Source: an uncultured Verrucomicrobiota bacterium
Lineage (GTDB): Bacteria > Verrucomicrobiota > Verrucomicrobiia > Limisphaerales > UBA9464
DNA length: 52,277 nucleotides
Reading direction: 5' to 3'
NCBI GenBank assembly: GCA_903835555.1
Contig: CAILNN010000305.1
Coordinates: 1-52,277 of the forward strand
In this document: piece by piece, positions 51,631 to 52,277 of the stretch
Numbering within the stretch: the stretch's first letter is position 1
Layout: each line of letters opens with the position of its first letter
Translations under genes and position numbers: made by a program
Notes under the pieces: model-generated
Told to the model about the DNA's origin: nothing
Databases searched by the model: none
What the model saw: only the letters and a program-made list of their open reading frames with translations

Positions 51631-52277
51631 CGGGACGTCAATGCCGCTTCCAAATCCCGACGTTCGACGGAGTCGGGAGCAATTCGGACCAAATCCATCA
51701 AGGATTGTCGTGCTCCTGGAGCATCGCCTGTTTCCAACTGAAGCAGGCCCAGGTGTCCTCGTGCTCTAACGAGAGCTGGATTCAACTCGATAGATTTCTG
51801 ATAATGGGTCATGGCAGTCCCTTTTTCCCCCAAATTGTGCCAATAGATATCCCCCATTTCGGCCAGAACTTCGGCGTTATGGGGATCCGATTTTGCCGCG
51901 TCTTGAAGGGCGGCAATCGCCTCCCTGTCCTGCTCCTGGGCGAGCCAGATTTCGGCCAAAGCCAAGTGGGCTTGGGTTAATCCCGGTGCCAGTTGAAGGG
52001 CACGGCGAGCATCGAGGATACCCGCTTGAAACTGACCGCGATGAGCCTGAATGAGAGCCCGGGTGACCAGAACCGCCACCGAGTTGGTATCTGCATCGAT
52101 GGCACGATTGGCGAATTGAATCGCCTCGTCCGGTTGTCCGGCACGATTCAAGGCAACGGCTAATTGGTTAAGCAAAGCCGAATGATTTGGGTGATAAACG
52201 AGCGCCTGGCGGAGTAATCGAATGGCCCGATCTGGCTCACCGCGTTGAGAAAGTTCATCGGCTTGGGCCAATTGGTC
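51627..52277 (-). CDS. TPR-repeat protein, 5' part outside the window
   Basis: This frame is open to the right edge, with at least 216 residues of tetratricopeptide repeats: AIRLLRQALVYHPNHSALLN, AIQFANRAIDADTNSVAVLV, GILDARRALQLAPGLTQAHL, AIAALQDAAKSDPHNAEVLA and HYQKSIELNPALVRARGHLG. The true start lies beyond 52277; the frame continues with D-Q upstream of a TTG at 52271. TPR proteins act as scaffolds. The stop overlaps the CRTAC1 start by four bases, and TPR/CRTAC1 pairs are frequent in PVC genomes. Confidence 0.85.
   Translation of the reverse strand, partial: DQLAQADELSQRGEPDRAIRLLRQALVYHPNHSALLNQLAVALNRAGQPDEAIQFANRAIDADTNSVAVLVTRALIQAHRGQFQAGILDARRALQLAPGLTQAHLALAEIWLAQEQDREAIAALQDAAKSDPHNAEVLAEMGDIYWHNLGEKGTAMTHYQKSIELNPALVRARGHLGLLQLETGDAPGARQSLMDLVRIAPDSVERRDLEAALTSR

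Overview
The window looks like chromosomal DNA of a Verrucomicrobiota member, probably a Pedosphaera/Limisphaera-like soil or freshwater lineage. This is an inference from gene families. They include the DUF1587/1592/1588/1585 cytochrome protein with its DUF1552 partner, a split PVC-type membrane dehydrogenase and heme-binding pair, a prepilin-like protein with an H-X9-DG motif, CRTAC1/ASPIC and PD40 propeller proteins, weak use of Shine-Dalgarno sites, and many dispersed palindromic repeats. No rRNA or CRISPR array was seen. There are two tRNA genes (Glu-TTC and Lys-TTT).

Layout, left to right. At 1-2,500: the signal-peptide start of an exported protein running off the left edge, an AbrB-like/PIN toxin-antitoxin pair, a Tat-exported metallophosphoesterase and a strong terminator. 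At 2,700-6,740, minus strand: a large TonB-dependent receptor and a PduO-type cob(I)alamin adenosyltransferase. At 6,856-9,839: a tight sugar-isomerase, Gfo/Idh/MocA oxidoreductase and GT2 operon. At 9,890-14,036, minus: a prepilin-like protein and a 1076-residue exported PD40 propeller. At 14,300-14,700: a dense repeat cluster. At 15,105-19,502: eukaryotic-type HisA, a degenerate receiver, the coproheme decarboxylase ChdC and a UvrD-like helicase. At 19,611-22,867: the split dehydrogenase and cytochrome. At 23,026-28,488: an exported fusion of a 2H phosphoesterase with a circularly permuted YpsA/SLOG domain, a protein I identify as PPi-type PEP carboxykinase, and a receiver remnant. At 28,783-29,457: a second AbrB/PIN pair.

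At 29,814-34,804 lies a three-gene exported cytochrome/DUF1552 operon, followed immediately by a type I DNA methyltransferase gene (hsdM). That gene is cut off before its catalytic NPPF motif by a palindrome-flanked Y1 (RAYT/IS200-like) transposase at 35,745-36,191. At 36,725-43,470: a PQQ-type propeller, then a plus-strand run of a radical SAM HemN-like enzyme, a chorismate-lyase-like protein, a halogenase-type flavoprotein, a GT4 and a hotdog thioesterase. This looks like a small biosynthetic locus for an aromatic product. At 43,751-45,301, minus: a YwqK/MORN lipoprotein, a membrane lytic transglycosylase and the tRNAs. At 45,751-49,845: LarA-like racemase, SDR, PabB and a HEAT lipoprotein. 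At 49,894-52,277, minus: a CRTAC1/ASPIC lipoprotein and a TPR protein running off the right edge.

The intergenic DNA is full of short structured repeats of at least five families. The most striking is a three-hairpin element. Its stems differ from copy to copy but remain self-complementary, while small loops such as TTC and TTT recur. Two inverted copies directly bracket the Y1 transposase gene, so that gene is the likely source of the family.
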